Shown here: one piece after another, positions 1-14,699 of the stretch
Position numbering within the stretch: the first letter of the stretch is position 1
Layout: the number at the start of each line of letters is the position of its first letter
From: Prorocentrum cordatum
Lineage: Eukaryota; Sar; Dinophyceae; Prorocentrales; Prorocentraceae
Direction: 5' to 3'
NCBI GenBank assembly: GCA_963575745.1
Contig: CAUYUJ010016370.1
Coordinates: 1-64,000, forward strand
DNA: 64,000 nucleotides
Translations under genes and position numbers: made by a program
The notes under the pieces: generated by a model
What the model was told of the DNA's origin: nothing
What the model saw: the letters and a program-made list of their open reading frames with translations, nothing else
Databases searched by the model: none

Positions 1-440
1 GCGGCGCCAATGCTGAAGAGAGTAGGGCGCTAACCCGAGTAAGCGATTAAGGACCCCCCCCCCCTCTCCGGTGAAAGGATAACGCACCCGGCACCCGGAA
101 GCGTTATCCTGGCACCAGGAGGGGGTACACCAGATCGCACGGGTCCCACGGAGTCACGGTACACCAGCTTTCCTCAGCTTTTCTCAGCTTTTTCTTAGCT
201 TTTCTAAGCTTTTCCTTAGCTTTTCTCAGCTTTTCCTTATTCGTATTCGTATTCTTATTATCATTACAATTTTAATTGGGATGCCACCCGAGGCGGGGCG
301 CTGGAATTATTTATTTTCCTTCCATTTGCGCGGTGCTAATAATATCGCTCGGCGAAAACCCCCCCAAATAATTATTTAATTACGGCGCGGTGCTAATGAT
401 AACGCCGGGGGGGTCCTTAATTGCTTCTCCGGGTTAGTCC
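1..440. repeat. Repeat-derived leader with AGCTTTTC minisatellite
   Basis: Bases 1-40 repeat the start of the family A unit also found near 15076. Bases 166-240 are an imperfect ~10-bp tandem repeat of the type CAGCTTTTCTTAGCTTTTC, followed by a short TTCGTA run. The rest is AT-richer spacer with runs of C and G. No gene seen. Confidence 0.6.
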
Positions 441-775
441 AGCGTAAAATAAAACGAAACCTCGAGCGGGAGCGCTGGTTTTGTTGGGGCGGCGGTGGTC
501 GGCGGCGAGGAGGAACCCCGCCTTGAGTAAGAAGGGTGGAAGTCTCAAGCGGGAGCAGTGGTATTGTCGGGTCGGGGGCTGTCGGCGGCGAGGAACAGCA
601 CCGTCCTAAAGCAAAAGAAAGGGAGCCTCGAGCGGGAGCGTTGTTCTTGCTGGGAGCGTCGCCGAATCAAAAGAGAGTGTCCAGCGTAAAACATGAGAAA
701 GTCTCAGGCGGAAGTGTTGGTTTTGTCGGTCGGCGGTTTTCGGCGGCGAGGAGGAGCACTGCCTTGAGTAAATAA
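436..775 (+). repeat. Family A tandem repeat array (copy 1)
   Basis: About three units of ~100 bp. Each carries CTCGAGCGGGAGCGCTGGTT, then TTGTTGGGGCGGCGG, then CGGCGGCGAGGAGGAACACC and a TTGAGTAAAAAAGGG-type spacer. The same units recur at 4040-4720 and 15000-15990. Short open frames here are by-products of the array. Confidence 0.8.
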
Positions 776-925
776 TCCCGGCAAAGCAACCTAACAGCGA
801 TGTGTATAAGCATATCTGGAAGCATTCCCCTTAAGATTCAGGTGAGAATCCAGTTGTAGAATTCTGCTGTTCTCGCAGTCGCAGTCGCATTCGCAATGAC
901 AGTCGTAGTGGCAACGGCCTTAGGA

Positions 926-1135
926 TCCAATGGAGTCCTAAGGATTCCTAGGGATTCATAAGGCATCCGTAGGCATCCTTAGGAATCCATAGGAATCCTT
1001 AGGAAACCTCTTGGGCATCCTCAGGAATCCATCGGAATCCTTAGGAAACCTTAGGAATCCTTAGGAATCCTTAGGAATCCTAGGGATTCCTAGGGATTCC
1101 TCAGGATTCCTATGGAATCCTAAGGATTCCGAAGG
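926..1135. repeat. 10-bp AGGAATCCTT minisatellite
   Basis: Degenerate tandem copies of AGGAATCCTT and its near-palindromic complement (GGATTCCTAG). The array switches orientation midway, so it could fold into a long imperfect hairpin. Confidence 0.8.
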
Positions 1136-1139
1136 CTTC

Positions 1140-1664
1140 GCCTGCCTCGGCCTCAGCCTCAGCCTGCCTCAGCCTCAGCCTGCCTCAGCCTCAGCCTCAG
1201 CCTGTCTCAGCCTCAGCCTGCCTCAGCCTCAGCCTCAGCCTCAGCCTGCCTCAGCCGCAGCCTGCATCAGCCTCAGCCTCAGCCTGCCTCAGCCGCAGCT
1301 TGCCTCAGCCTCAGCCACAGCCTCAGCCTCAGCCTCAGCCTGCCTCAGCTTCAGCCTCAGCCTCAGCCTTCCTCGGCATGCCTCAGTCTCAGCCTCAGCC
1401 TGCCTCGGCCTCAGCCTCAGCCTCAGCCTGCCTCAGCCTCAGCGTCAGCCTCTCAGCCTAAGCCTGCATCAGCCTCAGCCTCAGCCTCAGGCTGCCTCAG
1501 CCTCAGCCTGCCTCAGCCTCAGCCTGCCTCAGCCTCAGCCTGCCTCAGCCTCAGCCGCAGTTTGCCTCAGCCACTGCCTCAGCCTCAGCCTCAGCCTGCC
1601 TCAGCTTCAGCCTCAGCCTTAGCCTGCCTCGGCTTGCCTCAGCCTCAGCCTCAGCCTGCCAAAG
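1140..1664. repeat. CCTCAG hexamer satellite
   Basis: About 520 bp of CCTCAG/CCTGCCTCAG units with occasional substitutions. No coding signal. Confidence 0.95.
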
Positions 1665-1667
1665 ATC

Positions 1668-2071
1668 GGGCATTCAAAATATGGCACAGGACTTGCGTTC
1701 TGGGAACATGAAGATCACGAAGTGGCCCACAGTTGGCTCCGGGCAATCAAAATATGGTACAGGAATGGTGTTCCGGGAACACGAAGAACACGAAGTGGTT
1801 TACAGTTGGCTCCGGGCATTCAAAATTGGCTTGGGAGTGGTGTTCCGGGAACACGAAGAACACGAAGTGGCCTACAGTTGGCTCCGGGCATTCAAAATGT
1901 GGCCTGGGAATGGTGTTCTGGGAAGACGAAGAACACGAAGTGGCCTACAGTTGGCTCCGGGCATTCAAAATGAGGCCTGGGAATGGTGTTCTGGGAAGAC
2001 GAAGAACACGAAGTGGCTTACAGTTGGCTCTGGGCATTCAAAATATGGCCTGGGAATGGTGTTCTAGGAAC
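1668..2071. repeat. 73-bp tandem repeat, about 5.5 copies
   Basis: The marker GGGCATTCAAAAT recurs at 1668, 1741, 1814, 1886, 1959 and 2032, a period of 73 bp (72 once). Because 73 is not a multiple of 3, successive units are read in successive frames. Three overlapping open frames (1681-2067, 1722-1973, 1733-2101) therefore carry the same peptides in rotated order; this argues against coding. Confidence 0.95.
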
Positions 2072-2099
2072 GAGGGAGAGGGAGGAGGAGCAGGAAGGT

Positions 2100-2608
2100 A
2101 AGAGCGTGAACATTCGAGGGAATTCTACGCGAAAGCGCCGTTCCTGAAGGAAGTCTCCGGCGGGAGCCCACGACGGGCGGGCGATCCCTTGACGGACGGG
2201 TCGGGCGGGTGGGATATTCAAGCGGGATGCCAGAGTATGGCGAGAGAGCGATTACTAAGTAAGTTGTAGCGGCGTCCTTGGCGCAGCGTGTTTCCTGAGC
2301 GTCGAAAGCGCGATTTTTCAATAAATTGCATGGGCGTCACAGGCGAGAGCGCAATTCCTGAATAACATGTGAAGGGTTCTCTGGCGGGAGGGGGGTTTTG
2401 ATTAAGTTGCGAGGAAGTCTTTATTCAATTGCGGGGATGTCTCAAGCGGGAGCGCCGTTCCTGAGTCCTGACTAAATTGCGAGGAAGTCGCAGGCGGGAC
2501 CACCGATCCTGAGTAAATTGTGAGGAAGTCTAAGGAGCTGGGGTCCTGCGTGAATTTGGAGGACGTCTCAGGCGGGAGCCGTTGCTGTTGTTCTTGAATT
2601 TTCACATT
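2100..2608 (-). repeat. Family B repeat array (tail of an X composite)
   Basis: Repeats of ~46-60 bp with the core AAATTGCGAGGAAGTCT followed by CAGGCGGGAGCGCC, read in the orientation found at 5490-5765. It abuts X copy 1, which runs the other way, so two X-type units meet head to head near 2600. Confidence 0.75.
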
Positions 2609-3294
2609 TGAAGAATAATTTTTGTTGATCCCCCCCCACCGGTGCATATTGTTTTTTCTCACTCAAAGTGTGCCCCTCGACGCTCACACCTTGTTTTTTG
2701 GCACGGAATGTCTTCCTGCTCAAACTGGGCCCCTGGCCCCTGGGTTACAACAACAACAACAACGGCTCCCGCCTGAGACTTCCTTACAATTTAGCCAGGA
2801 CCCCCGTTCCCGCCCGAGACTTCCTCGCATTTTATTCCGGAATCGCGCTCTCGCTTTGGATTTCCGAACAATTTATACAAGAATCGTTTTCCTGGCGCTC
2901 TGGAGTCGCGCTCTCGCTGGAGACTTGCGTGCAACTGACTGAAGAATGGCCTTGCGTTGGTATTTCTTGTAATTTGCCCGAGCGCCGCGCTCCCGACACC
3001 CAGGCACCCAGGAGTCGCGCCAGTTGTGGCCCCATGTTCATGCCCTTCGTGGCCCCGCTGTCGCCATATGTGTCCCCCTCACTGTCCTACGCGGCCCGGT
3101 TGCTACCCTCAGTGGCCCCATAGTTGCTTTCCCCGCTCGTTCGCGTTCTTCGTGGCCCCATACGCATTCCCTTCGTGTCCCCGCTGTCGCCCTTCGTGGC
3201 CTACTTCGTGCCCTTCGTGGCCCTGCTGTCGTTCTCTCTCGCTCTCGCTTTCGCTCGTCGTCGCCGTCGTCGTCGTCGTCGCCGTCGTCTTCGA

Positions 3295-3330
<36 letters not shown>

Positions 3331-3575
3331 GGTCGGTCCCCCGTCCGTCCCTCTTGGGGTCGGGTCGACGGTCCGCGGCCGCCCCGCCGATCAGCGCTGC
3401 CGCTGGCCAGGCCGACGGTCCGCGGCCGCCCCGCCGCTTGCCGGGGCCCGGCCTGCAGGGAAGAAAGGTATACCCCACCAAAGGGGTTCGATCGAAAACG
3501 AAGAGGGCGGGTACCGAGGGTTTGGGAAATACGCGTTATTGGATACTGGAGCATATAAGGGCGAACGGTCTTAAC
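2609..3575 (+). repeat. Composite repeat X, copy 1
   Basis: Order on +: module M1 (2609-2763, from GAAGAATAATT to an AAC tract), family B repeats (2764-2990), family C GGCCCCGCTGTCGCCCTTCG minisatellite (3015-3235), a CT-rich stretch and (CGT)n microsatellite (3225-3335), a GC-rich duplication (3355-3450), and module M2 (3455-3575). It ends at (GTT)n. The copy at 18040-18990 is nearly identical by eye; the copy at 4872-5930 is inverted and more diverged. Many frames are open through it, but no frame carries a recognisable domain. Confidence 0.85.
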
Positions 3576-3745
3576 ATTGTTGTTGTTGTTGTTGTTGTAA
3601 CCCAGGGGCCAGGGACACAGTCCGAACACCAAGATTCTCCCTGTCAAAAACACGGTGCGAGCGTCGAGGGGCACACTCTGATGGAGAAAAAACAGCGTGC
3701 ACCGGTGAGGGGGGATCAGCAATAGTTATTCTTCAGAAGGGAGAG
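3574..3745 (-). repeat. Module M1, inverted copy
   Basis: Starts with (GTT)n at 3574-3598 and ends with TATTCTTCAGAA near 3725-3736. It is the inverse of 2609-2763. Further copies lie at 5765-5930, 14521-14685 and 18030-18192. Confidence 0.85.
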
Positions 3746-3749
3746 TCCA

Positions 3750-4865
3750 ACAATCATTTTACCCTCGCGCGCGATTTTTCCACACGCAGCATGCGACCAT
3801 CATGGTAACCATCCCCATCATGGGGGATTATTGTTCTATCGCGGGGGTCCGTTATTCTCATTCCCAGATGTCTCGCCCAATGAGGTGCTGCAAACATATC
3901 CGAGGAATGCCAACATATCCCGCCTCGAAAGCGCATGCCCGCGCCCTGCTGATCCGATGCGAGACCGCCAGTGGAGCCCCAGCCAAGGGTAAAGCACAAA
4001 GAAATATTGAGTGACAGGATTGGCTTGGTGGGGATGAGGGCTGTCGGCGGCGAGGCAAGGACTTGGCCCTGAATAGACATAGAGGAGGTCTCGAGCAGGG
4101 CCGTTGCTATTGCTGGGAACGTCGCCAATGCTGAAGAGAGCAAGGCGGTAGTCCAGCGTAAAACAAAACGAAGTCTCGAGCTGGAGCGCTGGTTCTGTTG
4201 GGGCGGCAGTAGTTGTCAGCGGCGATGAGGAACACCGCCTTGAGCAAGAAAGGGAAAAGTCTCGAGCGGGAACCGCGGTTTTGTCAGGACGGGGGCCGTC
4301 GGCGGCGAGGAACAGCACCGCCTTTTGGAAAAAGGGAGGAGGCCTCGAGCGGGAGCGTTGTTCTTGCTTGGGGCGGCGCCAATTCCCCCAAAAATGGGCG
4401 CCAGTCCAGTGTAAAACGGGAGGAAGTCTCGGGCGGGAGCGCTGGTTTTGTTGGGGCGGCGGCTTTCGGCGGCGAGCCAAAGCACCGGCTCTGAGTAAAA
4501 AAGGGAGGATCTCTCGAGCGGGAGCGTTGTTCTTGCTGGGGGCGGCGCCGATGAGAGAAAGGGTAGCGCGCCAGTCCAGGTAAAACGGGAAGAAGTCTCA
4601 AGCGGGAGCGTTGGTTTTGTTGGGGCGGCGGTTTCCGGCGGCGAGCAGGAGCATTGGTTCTGGGTCCAAAAAGAGGATGTCTCGAGCGGGAGCGTTGTTG
4701 TTGTTCGGGGGCCGGTTTGGGCGCCCCCCCCAAACCGGTCGAGCGTGAGTTTCAGTTTCAATGAAAATGTAGCCAGCGCCGAGGCGAGAGCGCCAGGGCG
4801 CCTGGGGGGGTCCAACAATAACATTTGTTTATTAATTCGCGCTCAACAACAATAACAGCAACAAA
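3750..4865 (+). repeat. Composite repeat Y, copy 1
   Basis: Module E (3750-4040; contains ACCCTC, CCCCATCATGGGGG, and CATTCCCAGATGTCTCGCCC) is followed by family A units (4040-4720). Module D follows (4720-4865; GGGGCCGGTTTGGGCGCC, then GAGCGTGAG, then CGCCAGGGCGCC) and ends in AAC-rich sequence. The order is the same at 14700-16140. The open frames on both strands are array artefacts. Confidence 0.8.
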
Positions 4866-4871
4866 CATTTT

Positions 4872-5930
4872 AAGACTGTTCGCTCTTATCTGCTCGCGTG
4901 TCATTCAATATGCATATCCCAAACCCTGGATACCCGCCCTCTTCGTCTTCGATCGTACCCATTTTTTGGGGGTGTATTCATCCCCTGCCACGCGTGGTTG
5001 GTGAAACCCTTGAGCAGAAACAGGGCCACGAAGGGCACGAACGGGGGCCACGAAGGGCGACAGCGGGGCCACGAAGGGCATGCATATGGGGCCACGACGG
5101 GCGCGAACGAGCGGGGGCCACGAAGGGCATTCGTATATGGGGCCACAAAGGGCGACAGCGGGGCCACTGAGGGCAGCAAAGGGGCCACGAGGGGTAGCGA
5201 GAGGGCCGCGAAGGGCGACAGCGGAGCTACGAAGGGCATGCGTATGGGGCCACGACGGGCGACTGCGAGCGGGGGCTACGAAGGGCATATAATGCGGGGC
5301 CACAATGGGCAGCGACGGGGCCACTGAGGGCAGCAGCGCGGCCACGAAGGGCAGCGAGAGAAGGCGACCGCGGAACCAGCACGGGCAGCGAGGGGCATCG
5401 AAGGCGGGCGAAGGGCAGCGAGCGGCGACTGCAGTCCCTAACGGGCTGGTCTGGCGGTCCAGGCCCAGACGGGCGGGTCGAGCGGGCGGGTCGTTGAAGC
5501 GTAAATTCCGCTTAAAACGCCAGGCAATATGTAGCGGGAGCGCGATTCCTGAGTGTCGAGGAGCGGCATCTGAATACATTGTGAGAGAGTATCAGGCGGG
5601 AGCCGCGATTCGGTGGTAAGTTGCGAGGAAGTCCTCAGCGAGAACGCGAGTCTTCAATACATTGTGAGGAAGTATCAAGCGGGGGCCGCGATCCGGTGGT
5701 ACATTGCAAGGAAGTCCTAAGCGAGAGCGCCATTCTTCAATAACTTGTGAGGATGTATCTGGCGGGAACCGCTGTTGTTATAAACAGGGGGCCAACGACA
5801 CAGTTTGACCCTCAAGACTTTTCATTGTAAAACAAGTGCGAGCCCCGGGGAGGGCACTTCAATCGAAAAAACAATGTGCACCGGACGGAGGGGATCAATA
5901 ATCATTATTCTTCAGAAGTGAGAGTTCATC
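4872..5930 (-). repeat. Composite repeat X, copy 2 (inverted)
   Basis: Reverse order of copy 1: M2 (4872-4995), family C minisatellite GGGGCCACGAAGGGCGACAG (5005-5400), family B repeats (5490-5765) and M1 (5765-5930). Flanked by AAC-rich tracts on both sides. Confidence 0.85.
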
Positions 5931-6000
5931 ATCAACAACAACAATATCAACAGCAACAGCAACAGCAGCAGCAATTACAGCAACAGCAACAACAACACTC
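5930..6000. repeat. (AAC/AGC)n tract at a module junction
   Basis: CAACAACAACAATATCAACAG-type sequence separating X copy 2 from the next M2 module. It is one of about ten AAC/GTT tracts placed at module boundaries in the first 20 kb. Confidence 0.85.
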
Positions 6001-6002
6001 AT

Positions 6003-6130
6003 TGTAAGACTGTTCGCTCCTATCTGCTCGCGCGTACCCCACCACGTATATCCCAACCCCCCGATGCCCGCCCTCTTCGTCTTCGATCGTGCCCCCTCTG
6101 GGGGGGTACATCTTCCTGACCTGCCACGTG
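6003..6130 (-). repeat. Module M2 opening the expanded X copy 4
   Basis: Homologous to 4872-4995 and to the inverse of 3455-3575; shares CCCGCCCTCTTCGTCTTCGA. The next X parts in this orientation (C, B, M1) only appear at 13170-14685, after GA tracts and a LINE. Confidence 0.75.
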
Positions 6131-6170
6131 AATTGGGCGCAGCCCCTAAAAGAGCAAGCGAAGTGAGAAA

Positions 6171-6271
<101 letters not shown>

Positions 6272-6286
6272 CAAAAAAAAAGAACC

Positions 6287-7151
6287 GTGCCGCGTCGAGC
6301 CCGCGTCGCTCGGGCCGCTCGGGCCCGCCGCGGGCCTCCGATGTCGGCGGCGCCAGACCGTCGTGCTGCGCTGGCGGCGGCCCGCGGGGCCACTCAGACG
6401 GTGCACGCGGCTGCAGGCCTGGCGCGGGGCACAGGGGCCGTGAGGCTGCTGCGCATCGCGGAAGGCATCTGCAGGGCCGCGGTGGCGAAGCTCGACGCCG
6501 AGTTTCGTGCTCCCCCCGCGGCCGAGGAGACCCCGCCTCCAGGGGAACCCACCAGCACCAGATGCTGGCCCCGCAGCGGCGGCGCCGCCTGGCGGCGCGA
6601 GCCCTCGCCGCCGCGCGCGGAAGGCCAGGCGGGCAGGTGCTGCCGGCGGCCGTGCCGCCGAGGGACCTTCCGAGGTGGAGGCGGAGAAGGAGAGTGACGG
6701 GGTGGCGGCCGAGGCGGCGGCGGAGCTGGCGGAGGCGTCTGCACGTGCAGAGGCTGGAGCTGGCGGAGCTGCCGCGGCGGGCAGCGGCGGCGCTGGGGCT
6801 GGCGGCGCGCCCGTGGGCCTTGAGCTCGTGCGCGTGCCATCCGCGGCGGAGCCCACCGCTAAGAAGGAGGACGGGGAGATGGCCGAGCTGAACGACGAGT
6901 GGGCCGACACGGCCCCCGTGCGGCTCGCCCAGCCGCCACCCGCGGGCCCTGCTAGCCGCCGCGGCGCCATCCTGGCGGCTTTGGTGGTCTCGCCGATCTT
7001 CGCCTGCGACCCAGCCTTGGCGGCGACCTGGGAGTGCCGCGCGGCGGAGGAGCTCGAGCGGCTGACCCCTTGGCTCCAAGACGAGCTCGCGGCGCTGGGC
7101 CACGCGCCGTGCGCGCCTGGGATGCTGGGCGCCGATGGCGCACCGCCGTGA
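6287..7151 (+). pseudogene. Possible GC-rich gene or exon with a frame change, function unknown
   Basis: Between two GA tracts, two overlapping plus-strand frames look protein-like. Frame 1 (6287-~6540) reads ALAAARGATQTVHAAAGLAR and continues as an amphipathic Ala-rich segment. Frame 2 (from ~6545) is an Ala/Glu-rich stretch (EVEAEKESDGVAAEAAAELA) followed by a more complex end (IFACDPALAATWECRAAEEL) and a stop at 7149-7151. Third positions are strongly G/C, as in dinoflagellate genes, but so is the background. A single frame change near 6540, or an intron, would join them. No domain is recognised. It could be a host gene fragment or a transposon ORF1; non-coding is also possible. Confidence 0.3.
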
Positions 7152-8055
<904 letters not shown>

Positions 8056-9225
8056 TTAGCGCGGGGCGCCAGGCGGAGCGCCGCGGAGCGATGACAGCAT
8101 AGCATGGAGGGTGAGTGGCGGCGCAGCACCATCGGGCGAGGGTGTAAGCAGCTCGGCGAAGGCACGCCCGGCGCGGTGGAGGCGCTGGAGCAGAGGGCCT
8201 TGACGGGCTTGAGCAGCGGCAAGGTCGGCGGCGAGAGCAGCGCACCTCTGCTGAAGAGCGGCCATAGACTGGGACAGCTCGGCTTCGCGGTCGGTGAGGG
8301 GCGGCTGCTCTGTGCCTGCGGCCGCGGGCCTCGTGGCGGGGACGAGGCCATCAGTGCGCCTGGCCAGGTGGTGGACCAGCGCGGTGCGGCGATCCGTGTG
8401 CTGGCGGCCGTCGCCCTTGCGAGGCGACTGGAGGGCAGCGCGCGGTCCCAGGGCTGAAGCCGCTAGGGCCACGCCCCGTGAGGACGGAGGAGCCGCAGCC
8501 TCGCACCCAGCAACAATAAAAGCGTGGACGGGGTGCGACGGCCTAACTGGCTCAGTGCCCTGCGGGGGGGCTGGAGCCGCCCCCGCGGGCTGGCGCTGGT
8601 GGGGGGGCGGGGTGGGTGGCACGGGGGGGCCAGTCATGATGCCGTGCGAGGGCTCGGAGGTCGGCCGCGTGGTCGGGTGGCGTCTCGATGAAGCGGCATC
8701 GTCGGCAGCGTGGGGTGTCGGCGGGGCGTCGTCTATGCTGCCACTCAATCCGAGGGGATCATAAAGGTCTTCGTCGGCGTCTTGACGGTGAGCGACGTCA
8801 TCATGTGGGTGCGATGTCGCTCTCGGTGGCGGAGTCGAGGTGGGCGTCGAGAGGCTGCCCGACGGGGCAGGGTTGGCGCTGGCTGGCCCGTCGTCCAGGA
8901 AGTCTAATCCCCCGCCGAAGCCGAACGGGTCGTCCTCCTGTTCGTCGTGCATCGCCCGTTGGGCCTCGGCCCAGAGCTCATCCGGGTTCTGCGGGATGTA
9001 TGGTCCAGCCGCGGGTGGTGCCTGGTCCGACAGCAGGGGGTTCGGTTCCATTTTGCTGAGTTCCGCTGCTGTAAACCCAGCCCTGCGGTGTGGGAGCGGC
9101 AGAGTACGGTGTCTGCGCTCGTAGATAGCGACAGCGACCCCATGAAGCACGGTCGCTTGGCGATGTCGTGTTTTGGCAGCTTCAACAATGTCGTCGGGGA
9201 AGGTTGTGCGTGCGTGCCGCCGCTG
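8056..9225 (-). CDS. C-terminal extension of the LINE polyprotein, function unknown
   Basis: About 390 residues in the same frame as the RT, starting near TTFPDDIVEAAKTRHRQATV and ending at the TAA at 8056-8058. It contains two acidic DPF/DPL-type motifs (DDPFGFGGGLDFLDD and YDPLGLSGSIDD), a long Pro/Ser/Thr-rich linker and a C-terminal predicted coiled coil (ELSQSMAALQQRCAALAADL). LINE ORF2 proteins usually end soon after RNase H and a zinc knuckle, so a 390-residue tail is unusual. No domain is recognised. Confidence 0.55.
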   Translation of the reverse strand, partial: QRRHARTTFPDDIVEAAKTRHRQATVLHGVAVAIYERRHRTLPLPHRRAGFTAAELSKMEPNPLLSDQAPPAAGPYIPQNPDELWAEAQRAMHDEQEDDPFGFGGGLDFLDDGPASANPAPSGSLSTPTSTPPPRATSHPHDDVAHRQDADEDLYDPLGLSGSIDDAPPTPHAADDAASSRRHPTTRPTSEPSHGIMTGPPVPPTPPPHQRQPAGAAPAPPQGTEPVRPSHPVHAFIVAGCEAAAPPSSRGVALAASALGPRAALQSPRKGDGRQHTDRRTALVHHLARRTDGLVPATRPAAAGTEQPPLTDREAELSQSMAALQQRCAALAADLAAAQARQGPLLQRLHRAGRAFAELLTPSPDGAAPPLTLHAMLSSLRGAPPGAPR

Positions 9226-9721
9226 TGGCAAGGGCGTCGGCCTGACGGTTGAACTCCTCCGCGATGGGCCCGATGAGCCCAAGGTCGATGCCCAGGTCTC
9301 CCAGGTGGCTGGCGATTTTTTCGACGCGAAACATGTTGGGCTTGGCCATAACACATCGGTGGATCTTTTCCCAGAGCTCCGCGTGCGTGCCCTGCGGCGC
9401 TGGATGTCCGTCGATGATGCTTTGGAACCCATCGACCACCGCCTGGTTGTCCACGAAAACGTGCACGGGCCGTTCGGCACATGCCGTAAGGTGGACAATG
9501 GCGAGGGTCTCCGCAACCTGGGCGTTCTGCGTTAGGCCGTGAACGCGTGCACTGTAGTTCATGCGGTGGTCGATGCCGTAGTAGACGCCGTAACCCGCTC
9601 GTGCTAGCAATGGGATGGCTTGGTTGGTGCACGCACCGTCCGTGGCAGCATAGACCCATGTCCAACCAGTGTCGTAGTCAAGGTAGGTGGTGTAGGTGTC
9701 CTGGGCTGAAGCCGCAGGATC

Positions 9722-9725
<4 letters not shown>
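9215..9725 (-). CDS. LINE RNase H domain (shifted frame)
   Basis: This segment is in a different frame from the RT. It shows the RNase H order: Asp in AATDGACT with a glycine-rich strand (RAGYGVYYG), Glu in AQVAETLAI, Asp in VHVFVDNQAVVDGF, His in KIASHLGDL and Asp in EFNRQADALA. These are the expected catalytic and metal-binding residues. The domain removes RNA from RNA:DNA hybrids. It ends near 9215, where the reading returns to the RT frame. I infer two compensating single-step indels. They may be assembly errors, decay or recoding. Confidence 0.75.
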
Positions 9726-13096
<3,371 letters not shown>

Positions 13097-13169
13097 GAGG
13101 AACGGAGTGGGGGAAGGGAGGGGGGCGAGGGGCAAGAGGGAGGGGGCACAACTGCGGACGAGAGAAGCA

Positions 13170-14275
13170 GCAATGGGGCCATTGAAGGGCAGCAGCGGGG
13201 CCACGGAGGGCAGCAATGGGGCCGCTGGGGGCACGGGCGCGCGGGGGCCACGAAGGGCGTAGACATGGGCCACCAAGCGCAGCAACGTGGCCACAATGGG
13301 CAACGATGGGGGCCACTGAGGGCAGCAGCGGGGCCGCGAAGGGCAGCAATGGGGCCACTGAGGGAATTGACGGGGCCACAAAGGGCAGCAAGGGAGCCAC
13401 GAGGGGCTACGCTGGGACCACGAAGGGCAGCAACAGGGCCACTGAGGGCGCAAGCGACGGGGGGCCACGGAGGCCAGCGTCTGGGCCACTGAGGGCAGCA
13501 ACGGGGCCACAATGCGCAGCGGGGGGGGAGACAGAAGGAACTACGCTGGGGCCACGAAGGGCAGCAACGGGGTTACTGAGGGCACGAGCGACTGGGGGCC
13601 ACGAAGGGCGAACATACGGGACATAAAGGGCAACCAGGGGGCCACATTGGGCAGCGGGGGAGGGGCGCACGGGGCTACACTGGGGCCACATAGGGCAGCA
13701 ACGGGGCCACAGAGGGCACGAGCGGCTGGGGACCACGAAGGGCGAACATATGGGCCACAAAGGGCAGCGAGGAGGCCAGTGAGGGCAGCGGCGGGGCCAC
13801 GAATAGCAGCAATGGAGCCACTGAGGGCACAAGCGACTGGGGGCCACGACGGGCGTATATATGGGCCACAAAGTGGTGGCCGCGAAGGGCGAATATACTG
13901 GCCACAAAGGGAAGCGACGGGGCCACTGAGGGCAGCGGGGGGGAGGCGCACGGGGCGACACTGGGGCTACGAAGGGCAGCAATAGGGCCACTGAGGGCAC
14001 GAGCGACAAGGGGCCACGAAGGGCGTATACATGGCCCACAAAGGGCAGCGAGGGGGCCACGAAGGGCAGCAATGGGGCCATTGAGGGCGCGAGCGACTGG
14101 GGGTCACGAGGGGCGTATATATGCTTCACAGAGGGCAGCGAGGGGCCACTGAGGGCAGCATCGGGGCCACGAAGGGCAGCGACTGGGCCACGAGGGGAGG
14201 GGCCACGAAGTGCATCAATGAAGCACAAAAGGCGCGAGCCAGCATGGGGCACGAAGGGCATGGCCCTTACGGGCG
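13170..14275 (-). repeat. Family C minisatellite, 1.1 kb
   Basis: Degenerate units of ~18-40 bp built on GGGGCCACGAAGGGCAGCA, some with a GCGTATATATGGGCC-type insert. Same family as 3015-3235, 5005-5400 and 18450-18660, but much longer. All six frames are partly open; none is a gene. Confidence 0.9.
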
Positions 14276-14289
14276 GGCCGAGCGGGCAG

Positions 14290-14685
14290 ATCGATCGCGA
14301 GTTCTACGTGATTAGCCAGGAAGTTTCCAGCGAGAGGGCGCTTCCTAAGTAAATTCGAAGAAGTCTCCAGCGAACGCGCGGTTCCTGAATGGCAAGTGCG
14401 CGGCGCCTGAGTAAATTGCGAGGACGTCTTTGGCAGGAGCGCGACTCTTGAGGACATTTCAAGAAAGTCTCAAGCGGGAACGGGGGACCGGAGTAAATTT
14501 CGAGGAAATATCAAGCGAGAGCCGTTGTTGTCATAAACCGGGGGCTAGGGACACAGTTTGAGCATCAAGACTTGCCCTGATAAAACAGGGTGCGGGCGCC
14601 AGGAGGGGCACTTCCATTGAAACATACAATGTGCACCGGAGGGGGGATCAACAATAATTATTCTTCAGTAGTGAGAGTTCAACAA
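14290..14685 (-). repeat. Family B repeats plus module M1, end of expanded X copy 4
   Basis: Family B units (14290-14520) lead into M1 (14521-14685), the same order and orientation as 5490-5930. With M2 at 6003 and C at 13170 this completes an X unit whose interior has grown to more than 8 kb. Confidence 0.75.
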
Positions 14686-14699
14686 CAACAGCAACAACA

